Notes: generated from the sequence alone by a model not told the origin. A stretch of DNA of 64,000 bases from Clostridia bacterium (GCA_017482055.1 JAFUOH010000011.1:26133-90132), one strand, 5' to 3'. Positions 1 through 8,789 are shown, counted from the stretch's first letter. A program made the numbers and translations.

Positions 1-741
1 CGAAAGCGTAACATCCACAAGCTGCACGGTGGGACGCTCATGACCGACACCGGTATCAAGGGGCGGAGTCAGCACGGGAGTGAGGATCATATTGATACCG
101 CATCTTGCCGCCGCTTCCATATAGTTGCCGATCAGCTCCCAGTGCCGCTCGGAGAAGATCTCACAGCCGTAATAGGTGGCGATGCAGTCATTGTGGAACC
201 ACTGTGTATGGATAAGCTCCTGCTCGGGAAGCATTGCGTCTATAACGGTAACGTTAAGCGTTTCGGATACGGTAACAGGCTCTGCACCCGCCGCAAGCGT
301 ATAGGTAAGACTTACGGTAACCGGATACTCGCCCGCCGCGATCCCGTTTACATCTTCAACGGTAAACAGAAGCGCGTGAAGCCGTCCGGCACCGGGAATC
401 GGCAGGGGCAGTACCATGTTGAGAGGAGTCAGCAGATCCGGATAGAGACCGGGAGTCATACGGAGGTAGTCGGTATCAGTACATCCGGCAAGCGTGGGCA
501 TGGTCACGGGAACGGACTCCACCTTAAATGCGCTTATCTTATCCGCAAGCGGACTGTCTATTTTGATATTGCAGTATTTATGATTCGGAGACGGCGTTCC
601 GTCAAGGATATATGCAAGCTGAAATGACAGCCTTTCGTTTTTCAGCATGGAAATCTCCGAAAGCGACTGTTTTTTTGCAATGTCATCGTCAAGGAAGCAT
701 TTTTCGGTGGAGGGCATAAGCTTGATCTTAAGTTCGGGCAT
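1..741 (-). CDS. DUF4091-like protein, N-terminal part (cut by window edge)
   Basis: The reading frame starts at an ATG at 741 with AAGGAG seven bases upstream and stays open for 247 codons to the window edge, so the C-terminus is missing. It begins MPELKIKLMPSTEKCFLDDD. The visible part looks like an N-terminal beta-sandwich followed by the start of a barrel-like domain (HTQWFHNDCI, then ARCGINMILTPVLTPPLDTG). This order resembles the DUF4091/glycoside-hydrolase-like proteins of gut Clostridia, which are thought to act on sugars. There is no signal peptide, so a cytoplasmic location is likely. It has its own promoter with paired direct repeats upstream. The family assignment rests on recall of the layout; the catalytic part is not in view. 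Confidence 0.6.
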   Translation of the reverse strand, partial: MPELKIKLMPSTEKCFLDDDIAKKQSLSEISMLKNERLSFQLAYILDGTPSPNHKYCNIKIDSPLADKISAFKVESVPVTMPTLAGCTDTDYLRMTPGLYPDLLTPLNMVLPLPIPGAGRLHALLFTVEDVNGIAAGEYPVTVSLTYTLAAGAEPVTVSETLNVTVIDAMLPEQELIHTQWFHNDCIATYYGCEIFSERHWELIGNYMEAAARCGINMILTPVLTPPLDTGVGHERPTVQLVDVTLS

Positions 742-778
742 GATTGTTCTCCTTTACAAAAAATATGTTGCCGCTTCA

Positions 779-838
779 ATTATATCATACAAACTCTCGC
801 GGTTAAATGGACAATTCGCTAAACTAAGTGGACAATTC
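779..838 (-). promoter_or_regulatory. Promoter with two upstream direct repeats (21-bp spacing)
   Basis: On the minus strand a -35 TTTAAC (802-807) and a -10 TATAAT (779-784) are separated by 17 bp and serve the gene starting at 741. Directly upstream lie two direct repeats, GAATTGTCCA at 808-817 and 829-838, exactly 21 bp apart and abutting the -35. Two half-sites in the same orientation, two helical turns apart and next to the -35, are the arrangement known for AraC-type activators. That an AraC-type protein binds here is inference. Confidence 0.55.
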
Positions 839-842
839 TACC

Positions 843-2297
843 TCATCTGCTTCGCCAGGTAGAGGGTGCCAGCAGCATGATCATGGGGAATATCTCAAGT
901 CTGCCTGCCAGCATATCAAAGGACAACAGCAGTTTGGTAAAGTCCGTAAAGCCGGCAAAGCTGCCCATTGGTCCGACCTCTCCGAGTCCGGGACCTATAT
1001 TGTTTATGGTCGCAGCCACCGCCGTAAAGCCTGTGACGAGATCGCACTCCTCCGCAAAGGTGAGACAGAAGAAGGATACCACATACAGCATGTTGTAAAC
1101 AATTATGAACGCAGCCGCACTCCGTATAACCTCGCGTTCAGCCGGCTTTCCCTCCATGTTGATAGCGATGACCGCACGCGGGTGAAGCATGTACTTGATC
1201 TCACGCAGTCCCATCTTTACAAGCAGGATAATGCGGCTCACCTTGATGCCGCCCGCAGTCGAGCCCGCGCATGCACCGCAGAACATAAGAAGCACAAGTA
1301 TTGTCTGTGACAACACGGGCCAGGTATTGAAATCCGCTGTGGCAAAGCCTGTGGTAGTTATAACAGACGAGACCTGGAAAAAGGCATAGCGTACCGAATC
1401 GCCCACGTTTCCGTATATACGGTAAATATCCCATGCTATAAGCGCCGCAGCTCCCGTCACAATAGCGGCATACCAGCGCAGCTCCTCGCTCTTTAACGCC
1501 TGTACACCCTGTCCTATAAGGATAAAATAATAAAGGTTAAAGTTTACTCCGAACAGTACCATGAAGATACCGATGACATAATCGATATACGCACTGTCGT
1601 AAGCGGCAATGCTTGCGGCTTTTATGCCAAATCCGCCCGTACCCGCAGTGGCGAAGGAGTTTAGCAGACTGTCAAAAAACGGCATGCCGCCGATAAGCAG
1701 GAGTACGATCTCAATTGCCGTCATTACGATATAGATGCCATACATGATGCGTGCCGTGCGGCTGATTTTAGATACCAATTTGCCGACCTTTGGTCCCGGC
1801 ACCTCGGCGCGCATAACATGCATTAATTTTACCGAACGAGTGTCCGCCTGCGGCAGTATCGCCATCACGAACACCAGCACGCCCATACCTCCGATCCACT
1901 GTGTAAAGCTGCGCCAGAACAGCATGCAGTGATCCATAGCCTCCACATCGGTAAGTATGCTTGCTCCCGTAGTGGTAAAGCCGGACACCGTCTCAAAAAA
2001 TGCGTCAACATATGAAGGTATTGCTCCGCCAATCACAAACGGTAAGGCTCCGATAAGCGACATGATTATCCATGAAAGAGCCACCGATACAAAACCTTCC
2101 TTGGCAAATATCTGTGTGTTTTCGGGCTTTTTTACAGTAAAAAGCGTACCGATCATCAGCGCCGCGGCTATCGGTATCAAAAACGCGAGCCATGAGCCCT
2201 CGCCGTATATAAGCGCACAGATAAGAGGGAGCACCATAAGTATGCCCTCCACCCGCACGATGTGCCCGATTATATAGGCTATCATTCTGTAATTCAT
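843..2297 (-). CDS. trkH: TrkH/KtrB-type potassium uptake membrane subunit
   Basis: This 484-residue integral membrane protein is the ion-conducting subunit of a Trk/Ktr K+ uptake system. It shows repeated pore-loop segments typical of the family (VSGFTTTGASIL, FATAGTGGFG, SSVITTTGFAT, AATINNIGPGLG), each with a selectivity-filter glycine, and ends with the family-typical GRLEIFPMIMLLAPSTWR. Length is normal. It starts 12 bases after the trkA stop, so the two are co-transcribed. The cytoplasmic TrkA protein gates it through nucleotide binding. Confidence 0.93.
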   Translation of the reverse strand: MNYRMIAYIIGHIVRVEGILMVLPLICALIYGEGSWLAFLIPIAAALMIGTLFTVKKPENTQIFAKEGFVSVALSWIIMSLIGALPFVIGGAIPSYVDAFFETVSGFTTTGASILTDVEAMDHCMLFWRSFTQWIGGMGVLVFVMAILPQADTRSVKLMHVMRAEVPGPKVGKLVSKISRTARIMYGIYIVMTAIEIVLLLIGGMPFFDSLLNSFATAGTGGFGIKAASIAAYDSAYIDYVIGIFMVLFGVNFNLYYFILIGQGVQALKSEELRWYAAIVTGAAALIAWDIYRIYGNVGDSVRYAFFQVSSVITTTGFATADFNTWPVLSQTILVLLMFCGACAGSTAGGIKVSRIILLVKMGLREIKYMLHPRAVIAINMEGKPAEREVIRSAAAFIIVYNMLYVVSFFCLTFAEECDLVTGFTAVAATINNIGPGLGEVGPMGSFAGFTDFTKLLLSFDMLAGRLEIFPMIMLLAPSTWRSR

Positions 2298-2309
2298 AGT
2301 GTTTTCCTT

Positions 2310-3680
2310 TTACTTCACGGGATTTTCGAGAATATCGTCAAGGTCATGCACCGCCTGCTCGGTCTTTGCCACAATGATAACAGTGTCCCCGCGCTCAATG
2401 GTATCGTCACCGTGCGGATAGATCACGCGGTTGCCCCTTATTATGCAGGCGATGAGGACATTCTTTCTTATCTTCATATTTTTGATCGGCACGCTGAGAT
2501 CGTCAAAACCCTCCGCCGCCACAAATTCGATAGCCTCCACTTCGCCGTCCACGATCTTGTAAAGAGTCTCGATACTGCTGCTGTCGGAATGCTCCAGCCC
2601 GCGCAGATAACGCAGAATACTGTTGGCGGTGATGGACTTCGGCGAAACCACGCATTCAAGTCCGATTGAGGAAAGCAGCTTAATAACGCTTGGGCGGTTT
2701 ATCTTGGTGATCACCTTGTCCACTCCGCATTTTGCGGCATACAGCGAGATTATGATGTTCTCCTCGTCAACGCCGGTCAGTGTGACCGCCGCATCCGTGC
2801 CGGCGATGCCTTCTTCATCAAGCAAATCACTGTCGGTAGCATCACCGTGGATTATCATAGACTTCGGAAGCAGCTCGGCAAGCTGTTCTGCCCTCTCACT
2901 GTCGCGCTCCACGAGCTTTACGCCGATACCGAGGTTTTCGAGTCTCCTCGCAAGGAAATAAGCGATCTTTCCGCCGCCGAGTATCATCACGCTGCGTATA
3001 CGCTTGTCCGCGATACCGAGCTTTTTGAAGAAGCTTACAAGATCTGCGTGGGACGCGGTGATGTGTATCACATCTCCTGACTCAGGGGTAAAATCGCCCC
3101 TCGGTATAATGACCTCGTCACCGCGTTTTACGGCGCAGACGAGCACATTCACACCGCAGACAGACACAAGCTCGCTGAGTCTGCGCCCGCAGAGGGGATG
3201 CTCTTTGCCGATCTTTATTTCCACAAGGTCTACTCTCCCCTTGCAAAAGGTATCGACCTTCAAAGCGGCGGGGAAACGTATGATGCGCTGTATTTCCTGT
3301 GCCGCGTCATATTCGGGGTTCACCGCCATGGAAAGTCCAAATTCCTTATGCATGAATACGATCTGCTCAGCGTATTCGGGATTGCGTACCCGTGCGATTG
3401 TATGGCGCGTTCCAAGCTTTCGCGCCACCATGCAGCACATAATATTAAGCTCGTCCGAAGCTGTAACGGCGATCAACAAATTTGCCTTATCTGCCCCTGC
3501 TTCCAGCTGTACCGAGTTGCTGGCGCCGTTTCCGACAACACCCAGCACGTCATATTCGTTTACAATGTTCTCGATCACCGTCTGTTCGGTATCAACAACG
3601 GTAACATCGTGTCCCTCGGCTGAAATATATGAAGTCAGCAGGTCTCCGACCTTGCCGCAGCCCACAATTATTATTCTCAT
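2310..3680 (-). CDS. trkA: Trk system potassium uptake protein TrkA (peripheral NAD-binding subunit)
   Basis: This is a 456-residue cytoplasmic gating subunit with two RCK units in tandem. The first Rossmann motif GCGKVG lies at residues 7-12 and a second one, GGGKIAYFLARRLENLG, begins near residue 235; each unit is followed by a TrkA-C lobe. The ATG at 3680 has AAGGAG upstream. The open frame continues further upstream, but that part lies in an interspersed repeat and is not expected to be translated. It heads the trkA-trkH operon. Confidence 0.93.
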   Translation of the reverse strand: MRIIIVGCGKVGDLLTSYISAEGHDVTVVDTEQTVIENIVNEYDVLGVVGNGASNSVQLEAGADKANLLIAVTASDELNIMCCMVARKLGTRHTIARVRNPEYAEQIVFMHKEFGLSMAVNPEYDAAQEIQRIIRFPAALKVDTFCKGRVDLVEIKIGKEHPLCGRRLSELVSVCGVNVLVCAVKRGDEVIIPRGDFTPESGDVIHITASHADLVSFFKKLGIADKRIRSVMILGGGKIAYFLARRLENLGIGVKLVERDSERAEQLAELLPKSMIIHGDATDSDLLDEEGIAGTDAAVTLTGVDEENIIISLYAAKCGVDKVITKINRPSVIKLLSSIGLECVVSPKSITANSILRYLRGLEHSDSSSIETLYKIVDGEVEAIEFVAAEGFDDLSVPIKNMKIRKNVLIACIIRGNRVIYPHGDDTIERGDTVIIVAKTEQAVHDLDDILENPVK

Positions 3681-3700
3681 AACAGTTCTCCTTGAATTAT

Positions 3701-3856
3701 GTAAATTATCGTATAGCCGAGGCGAGCGGGGGGTGTCGGGGGGCGGATTGCATCGGCGTATGAGAGCAAAGCAGCCCCCCGACCCGCGCCGCCCGAAGGG
3801 CGGCACGGAACGCGGGGTGTGGGGCAACCGCCCCACGACACTAAACGATAATTTAC
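3701..3856. repeat. Interspersed palindromic repeat, copy 1 (MITE-like)
   Basis: This is a 156-bp GC-rich block bounded by near-perfect inverted ends: GTAAATTATCGTATAG on the left and the complement of GTAAATTATCGTTTAG on the right. Inside are strong palindromes, including GCCGCCC-gaa-GGGCGGC (3788-3804) and long G-tract/C-tract arms. Two related copies lie at 18207-18461 and 31234-31388, all in the same orientation. It has no reading frame of its own. Spread by a transposase acting in trans is inference. Confidence 0.8.
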
Positions 3857-3975
3857 GCTTTACTACATATCAACAATATTTTAATACATCTTACGCAAAT
3901 TTGCAATAGAGTTCCCGTAAAAATATCGTTTTTCGCGAAAAAATCCATTTTTTATAAAAACCACCACAATATCTA

Positions 3976-4030
3976 TTGACAAATCGCGCCGTGTGTGGTA
4001 TAATGCAACTGTACTATTACAGATAGTACA
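3976..4030 (+). promoter_or_regulatory. Promoter and palindromic operator of the GntR/ABC operon
   Basis: A consensus -35 TTGACA (3976-3981) and -10 TATAAT (3999-4004) with a 17-bp spacer and a TGG extension precede the operon. A perfect palindrome TGTACTAT-tacag-ATAGTACA (4010-4030) covers the expected transcription start. Its position and symmetry suit a dimeric GntR repressor, most simply the product of the first gene. Confidence 0.8.
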
Positions 4031-4060
4031 CATAGAACACCTATAGAAGGAGGAACGCAT

Positions 4061-4429
4061 ATGGGTGTCATAAACGTTGACACGCGCGACCGCAAGCCGA
4101 TATATGAGCAGCTTATCGACAATATTAAAAGCCTTGTGCTCCACGGTATACTGAAGCCGGGTGAGCAGCTTCCGGGTGTACGCACTCTGGCGGTCGAGCT
4201 TGCGATCAACCCCAACACCATTCAAAAATCCTATGCGGAGCTTGAGCGGCAGGGGATAATCTATACCCTGCAGGGACGCGGCAGCTTTGTTTCGGACAAT
4301 GTGGGTGAACTTTCGCGTCTGCAGCGCGAAAAATCGCTTGCACAACTGCAGCTCTCCCTTGAGGCGGCACGTGATGCCGGTGTGGGAAAAAATGGGATAC
4401 TCGAACTTATAGACAAGGTCTGGAGGTAA
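4061..4429 (+). CDS. GntR-family transcriptional regulator, YtrA subfamily
   Basis: This is a 122-residue regulator. A winged-helix GntR domain occupies about residues 8-78 (PIYEQLIDNIKS, LPGVRTLAVELAINPNTIQK, GIIYTLQGRGSFVS), followed by a short helical tail rather than a ligand-binding domain. This size and layout define the YtrA group, whose members usually repress a neighbouring ABC transporter operon. The start follows AGGAGG. A palindromic operator lies at the promoter, so autorepression is likely. Confidence 0.93.
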   Translation: MGVINVDTRDRKPIYEQLIDNIKSLVLHGILKPGEQLPGVRTLAVELAINPNTIQKSYAELERQGIIYTLQGRGSFVSDNVGELSRLQREKSLAQLQLSLEAARDAGVGKNGILELIDKVWR

Positions 4430-4434
4430 GAAAA

Positions 4435-5334
4435 TTGATCGAAATAAATAACGTCAGCATGAGCTACGGCAAGATACGCTCGCTTGAAAACGTAAACGCA
4501 GTGGTCAAGGACGGATCCATATTCGGGCTGATCGGCTCAAACGGTTCCGGTAAATCCACCATGCTGCGCATCCTCTGCGGCATCATAAGACCCGACAGCG
4601 GCACTGTCACCTATGACAGTCTTCCCGTTTGGGAAAATGAGCTTGTCAAGCAGGATATAGTTTATCTGTCCGACGAACAGTACTTTATGCCGCACTGCAC
4701 CATAAACGACATGCGGAAGCTTTACAAGACCGTATATACAAGCTTCTCGGATGAAACCTTTGGCAAATTGAAGAATATCTTCACCCTTGACTGCGACCGT
4801 AAGATAAACACCTTCTCCAAAGGAATGAAAAAGCAGGCATCGGTAATGCTCGGCATCTCGGCACGCCCGAAATATCTTTTGTGCGATGAGACCTTTGACG
4901 GTCTTGACCCTGTAGTTCGTCAGCTCGTCAAGCGTATACTCGCCGAGGAATCGGCAGAGGGTGGCATGACCACCATCATCGCTTCTCACAATCTGCGCGA
5001 GATGGAGGATATCTGCGACACTGTCGGACTGCTTCATAAGGGCGAGCTATTATTCGTGCGCGAGCTTGACGACATGAAATCCGGGCTTCACAAGGTTCAG
5101 GCTATCTTTGAGGGCGAATTTGACGCAGGCATGCTCACCCCCATGAAGATACTCGGCTTCAGCCGCCGAGGGAGTCTCGTCTCGTTTATCGCACGCGGCA
5201 CCGTCGATGAGATAAACGCTCAGATGATCGCAAAAAACCCCACCTTCTACGAGACCGTACCACTCACGCTGGAGGAAATATTCATCTGTGAAATGGAGGA
5301 AAAAGGCTATGACTTCTCAAAACTCGATTACTAA
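4435..5334 (+). CDS. ABC transporter ATP-binding protein (YtrB-like)
   Basis: This 299-residue ABC ATPase starts at a TTG preceded by GGAGG at 4422. Walker A is GSNGSGKST near residue 37. The signature is the divergent FSKGMKKQ, and Walker B reads LLCDETFDGLD, with Thr where Pro is usual. About 80 residues follow the nucleotide-binding domain, as in ATPases that pair with ABC-2 type membrane proteins. It overlaps the start of the permease gene. In B. subtilis the related ytr genes respond to cell-wall antibiotics; whether this operon does is not known. Confidence 0.9.
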   Translation: MIEINNVSMSYGKIRSLENVNAVVKDGSIFGLIGSNGSGKSTMLRILCGIIRPDSGTVTYDSLPVWENELVKQDIVYLSDEQYFMPHCTINDMRKLYKTVYTSFSDETFGKLKNIFTLDCDRKINTFSKGMKKQASVMLGISARPKYLLCDETFDGLDPVVRQLVKRILAEESAEGGMTTIIASHNLREMEDICDTVGLLHKGELLFVRELDDMKSGLHKVQAIFEGEFDAGMLTPMKILGFSRRGSLVSFIARGTVDEINAQMIAKNPTFYETVPLTLEEIFICEMEEKGYDFSKLDY

Positions 5335-7447
5335 AAATAAACGCGCGGGATTTATGCCGCTGTTTAATTTTACGGCAAAGCAGTTTTGGACGACCATACT
5401 GCTGTTTACGATAATATTATTCTTCGTCCTGCCCGTTCCGATACTTATGATGGTCAGCGAGCGCTCGATAATTGATGCGGACGATCTTTTAAGATTAAAA
5501 CAGGATATTTCCGAGGATTGGGCAGAATCCATCCGCTACATCATAGTGGTTCTCATGTCGGTATTCGGTGTGGTCGTTTCCTGCTCGAGATTCAAATATC
5601 TCAAGAACAAGGTCTCCATTGACTTTTATCACAGTCTTCCCGTAAAACGCGGACAGCTTTTCTTGACGCAGCTCGGTGTCAGTGCGCTGTCTCTTGCGAT
5701 ACCTTATATTTTCAACATCCTGTTTACGTTGATAGTAATCGCTTCCAACGGGCTTATCACCGAAACGCTTATAGTCAATGTACTAATAATGTCCGCTGAT
5801 GCTTTTGTGTACACCACCTTCTTCTTTGCGCTCTGCACTTTAGTTGGTATGGTGAGCGGTCTCACCGCGGTACAGCTCACGCTGACTGTCGTTGCTGTAT
5901 TCATCATCCCCGCCGTCTATATAACGATACTCGCATTCATCAATATTTTTAACGAAAACATGTGGTTCACCTTTTATGCCGATCCCGCACTGTTTGAAAA
6001 GCTCTCCCCAGCTCTCCGCTTCGTATTCGAAGCCGAGCCGCTGCATGTATTTGAAGCAATCACCCTGCTGCTTGTTTCCGTGCTGATCTTCGGCGCGGCA
6101 TATGCAATATATATGCACCGCAAGAGTGAGCGGGCGGGCACTCCCGTGGTATTCGCACCGCTGGGCGAGGTCATCAAATATGTACTGGTGTTCCTCGGCA
6201 CAATGCTGGGAGGACTGCTGTTCTACTATATCATGGACAGCTTCTTCTGGACGGTATTTGGTATGATCTGCGGCATGGTGCTGGTGTTCATGCTGGTCAA
6301 CACCATCCTAAATAAGACCGCACGCGCCATGTTCAAGGGCTGGAAGGGGCTGTGCATATTCGGCGCGGCGGCGGCAGTTGCATTCACCATGCTCATGACC
6401 AATGCATTCGGTATCAATTCGAATATTCCAAAGCCCGAGAATACCTCTCGAGTAGTGGTGAATTTTGACAGCGCCGTCAGCGATATGGAGTTCACAGATA
6501 AAGAAGTGATAAAAGCGCTCCACACAGTTTACACCGACAGCGATTGGACAGAATTCGACGGTCGTTACGACTCGGTCATGTGGTACGATTACATATACAT
6601 GGAGATCGTATTCTATCCCGACTTCGGCATCCCGGTTGCCAAAACCGTACGTATCTACAACAAATCCGATTTCGCGGAGGAATTTCGTACCATACTTGAC
6701 AGCGAAGAATTTAAGACGCAGTATGTCAATGCTTTCAATAAGCTCGGAAACGGTGATGGGTATGCATACATCAACATTCCGGAATACGCCTTTGATGAGA
6801 ATAACGGGGTGGTGGACTCCTATGACAGCACACATTGGAACTACGACGAATTTGATCTTTCCTATATAAACGCTCGGCAGATGGGACTCGATCTGCTTGC
6901 CGAAGCCAACAAAGCCTGCGGCTACGACTTTTTCCAACAGCCGTCTTTCGGAGATTTTTACGCCTATGCGTACGATGACTACTACGCAGAAACGATCAAT
7001 CTTGCACTTATGAACTCAATGACAGAGCTCATAGATCATTACATCGAAAACGGCATGATGGAACGCACCCCCGATGAATATATAGAAAAGCTGGCAAGTT
7101 GTATAGATGCGATCAAGGTCTATAAGATCACTAATGATAACATTGAGGATGACGAGTGCCTTATTGTTTCCGATAAAGCAGAGATACGCGAAATACTGTC
7201 AAGCGCCGTCAGCCCCACCGGCAACAGGCACAGCACTTATACCTTCGTCGAGACAGAATACTATGCAGAATATTCCATAGACATAATCGAGCGCTATGAG
7301 TTTACCGCTTATTATGATGAGGACGGAAATGAATATATAGAGGAAAGCTCTATGGATGAAGAAAACATCCGTACTTACACCGAAACCTTCGAGCTTGCAT
7401 TTCTCCTCGGTCAGATCCCCAATTTCATCACCGAACAGCTCGGTTAA
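5309..7447 (+). CDS. ABC transporter permease with large C-terminal extracytoplasmic region
   Basis: This is a 712-residue membrane protein. The start chosen is the ATG at 5309, which has GGAGGA eight bases upstream inside the 3' end of the ATPase gene. The first ~370 residues hold about eight membrane segments in the ABC-2 permease pattern (FWTTILLFTIILFFVLP; SVLIFGAAYAIYM; VFGMICGMVLVFMLV). The last ~340 residues are acidic, rich in Tyr and Asp and non-membrane, probably outside the cell. It forms an exporter or sensor complex with the upstream ATPase. The substrate cannot be read from the sequence. Confidence 0.85.
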   Translation: MTSQNSITKNKRAGFMPLFNFTAKQFWTTILLFTIILFFVLPVPILMMVSERSIIDADDLLRLKQDISEDWAESIRYIIVVLMSVFGVVVSCSRFKYLKNKVSIDFYHSLPVKRGQLFLTQLGVSALSLAIPYIFNILFTLIVIASNGLITETLIVNVLIMSADAFVYTTFFFALCTLVGMVSGLTAVQLTLTVVAVFIIPAVYITILAFINIFNENMWFTFYADPALFEKLSPALRFVFEAEPLHVFEAITLLLVSVLIFGAAYAIYMHRKSERAGTPVVFAPLGEVIKYVLVFLGTMLGGLLFYYIMDSFFWTVFGMICGMVLVFMLVNTILNKTARAMFKGWKGLCIFGAAAAVAFTMLMTNAFGINSNIPKPENTSRVVVNFDSAVSDMEFTDKEVIKALHTVYTDSDWTEFDGRYDSVMWYDYIYMEIVFYPDFGIPVAKTVRIYNKSDFAEEFRTILDSEEFKTQYVNAFNKLGNGDGYAYINIPEYAFDENNGVVDSYDSTHWNYDEFDLSYINARQMGLDLLAEANKACGYDFFQQPSFGDFYAYAYDDYYAETINLALMNSMTELIDHYIENGMMERTPDEYIEKLASCIDAIKVYKITNDNIEDDECLIVSDKAEIREILSSAVSPTGNRHSTYTFVETEYYAEYSIDIIERYEFTAYYDEDGNEYIEESSMDEENIRTYTETFELAFLLGQIPNFITEQLG

Positions 7448-7453
7448 TATCCT

Positions 7454-7488
7454 AACGGCACCGCTAAACCAGTGGTGCCGTTCTTTTT
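7454..7488 (+). terminator. Rho-independent terminator of the GntR/ABC operon
   Basis: The perfect stem AACGGCACC (7454-7462) / GGTGCCGTT (7474-7482) is followed by CTTTTT, a few bases after the permease stop codon. Confidence 0.9.
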
Positions 7489-7583
7489 GCACATTCCTGC
7501 ATGCATTCACATTTTCGTAATATTTTTCTTTAACTTCCTCCGCGAAATTTCAATTTTGTTCACTCATTTTCACAAAAGTGTGG

Positions 7584-7589
7584 TATAAT
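7584..7589 (+). promoter_or_regulatory. Extended -10 promoter of ispD
   Basis: TGGTATAAT (7581-7589) gives a TGn-extended -10. No good -35 lies at 17 bp. It sits about 40 bases before the chosen ispD start and therefore argues against an earlier in-frame start at 7578. Confidence 0.55.
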
Positions 7590-7628
7590 ATATGTATGAC
7601 TATTCTACCGCAGGAGGAAACAGCATAT

Positions 7629-8399
7629 ATGCAGATATCCGCAAAAGAAATAGCCTCACTGCTTCGCACACTGTCGCGTACCGCAAACAAACCGCACTTC
7701 ACCTCGGCGATTATCGCCGCCGCAGGCTGCGGTTCACGTATGTGTGACGAGTCGGGCAAGACCAAGCAGTTAATGGAGCTGTGCGGCATACCCGTTATTG
7801 TGCATACGCTGAGAGCGTTTGAGAAATGCGAGCAGATAAACGAAATCATCGTAGTCGCACGACGTGACGAGGTTGAAATATACGAAAAATACAAGAGCGA
7901 TTACGGCTTTTCCAAAATCTCCGCAGTTGTGGTCGGAGGGGATACCCGCCAGGAGTCGGTGCTTCGCGGCTTTGAAGCCATCTCCGACAAATCGGATTTC
8001 GTTGCAATACACGATGGCGCACGCTGTCTCACCACCTCCGAAATGATAGACGCGGTGCTGTTCGAAGCCTTTCGAAAGGGTGCGGCGACTGCGGCGACAA
8101 AAGCTACCGACACCGTAAAGCGCGCCGACGGCAAGGGCTTTATATCCGAAACAATCGAGCGCGAGGGCTTGTGGCTTGCTCAGACACCGCAGGTGTTCAA
8201 AACCGAGCTTTACCGTGCGGCGGCATACGTTTCAAAAGAAGATGGTTTTGCCGCCACCGATGACAATTCCCTCGCCGAGCACGTAGGCTTTCAGGTAAAA
8301 TTAGTTGACTGCGGCTCCGAAAATATCAAGATCACCACTGCCGTGGACCTTTCTATCGCCGAGGTCATTCTGAGACGTCGGGAAGCATGCGGCAAATAG
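7629..8399 (+). CDS. ispD: 2-C-methyl-D-erythritol 4-phosphate cytidylyltransferase
   Basis: This 256-residue enzyme joins CTP and methylerythritol phosphate in the non-mevalonate isoprenoid pathway. The nucleotide-binding signature AAAGCGSRM lies near residue 30, followed by family motifs VVGGDTRQESVLRG, VAIHDGARCLTT, TDTVKRADG and LAQTPQVFKTELYRAA. The start is the ATG at 7629, with AGGAGG at 7612 and the promoter immediately before. A 20-residue extension precedes the Rossmann core. It stands alone; ispF is not adjacent. Confidence 0.92.
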   Translation: MQISAKEIASLLRTLSRTANKPHFTSAIIAAAGCGSRMCDESGKTKQLMELCGIPVIVHTLRAFEKCEQINEIIVVARRDEVEIYEKYKSDYGFSKISAVVVGGDTRQESVLRGFEAISDKSDFVAIHDGARCLTTSEMIDAVLFEAFRKGAATAATKATDTVKRADGKGFISETIEREGLWLAQTPQVFKTELYRAAAYVSKEDGFAATDDNSLAEHVGFQVKLVDCGSENIKITTAVDLSIAEVILRRREACGK

Positions 8400-8402
8400 A
8401 AA

Positions 8403-8436
8403 CGCGCATTCCCACCAAATACAGCGAGAATGCGCG
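8403..8436. terminator. Inverted repeat between ispD and the Asn/Gln-rich gene
   Basis: The arms CGCGCATTC (8403-8411) and GAATGCGCG (8428-8436) form a 9-bp stem a few bases after the ispD stop and just downstream of the convergent small gene. There is no clear T-tract, so termination is only probable. Confidence 0.45.
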
Positions 8437-8456
8437 AAGCAGTTCAGCCGTCGAGC

Positions 8457-8618
8457 TTAATACTGCTTGTCAACAGGCTTGTTGTTCTTGCAGTTTGTGG
8501 AGTTGTTCTCCGATGCTCTGTTCTGATTGTTGTTTGTCTTGTTTTCGTTCTTGTTCTGATTGCTGTTCTGCTGGTTCTGATTCTGCTGGTTACGGTTCTG
8601 ATTCTTTTCGTTATTCAT
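8457..8618 (-). CDS. Small Asn/Gln-rich protein (53 residues)
   Basis: This short gene has an excellent ribosome site (AAAGGAG, then ATG at 8618) and encodes 53 residues, mostly Asn, Gln and Lys (MNNEKNQNRNQQNQNQQNSN at the start, KNNKPVDKQY at the end). There is one Cys and almost nothing hydrophobic, so the protein should be disordered and soluble. The mRNA leader holds several small palindromes. I do not recognise the family. Small Asn/Gln-rich proteins in spore formers include acid-soluble spore proteins and coat components, so a spore role is a possibility only. Confidence 0.7.
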   Translation of the reverse strand: MNNEKNQNRNQQNQNQQNSNQNKNENKTNNNQNRASENNSTNCKNNKPVDKQY

Positions 8619-8789
8619 CACGAATACTCCTTTTCTTTGACCAAAGTCAAATAGATCTGCATTGATGCAGTCTCTATTCGAAATTTCAATGCGAAGATAT
8701 CGTGTTCGAGAGCTTCGCATCAAAATTTACATAATAAGTATTCACCGATTCAAAAAAAATATACACAAACTATTTTCGGAGGTATCACC

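Noticed and set aside
3681-3836. N-terminal extension of TrkA upstream of 3680
   Set aside because: The extension would translate the palindromic repeat; the ATG at 3680 has a strong ribosome site and gives the normal TrkA N-terminus.
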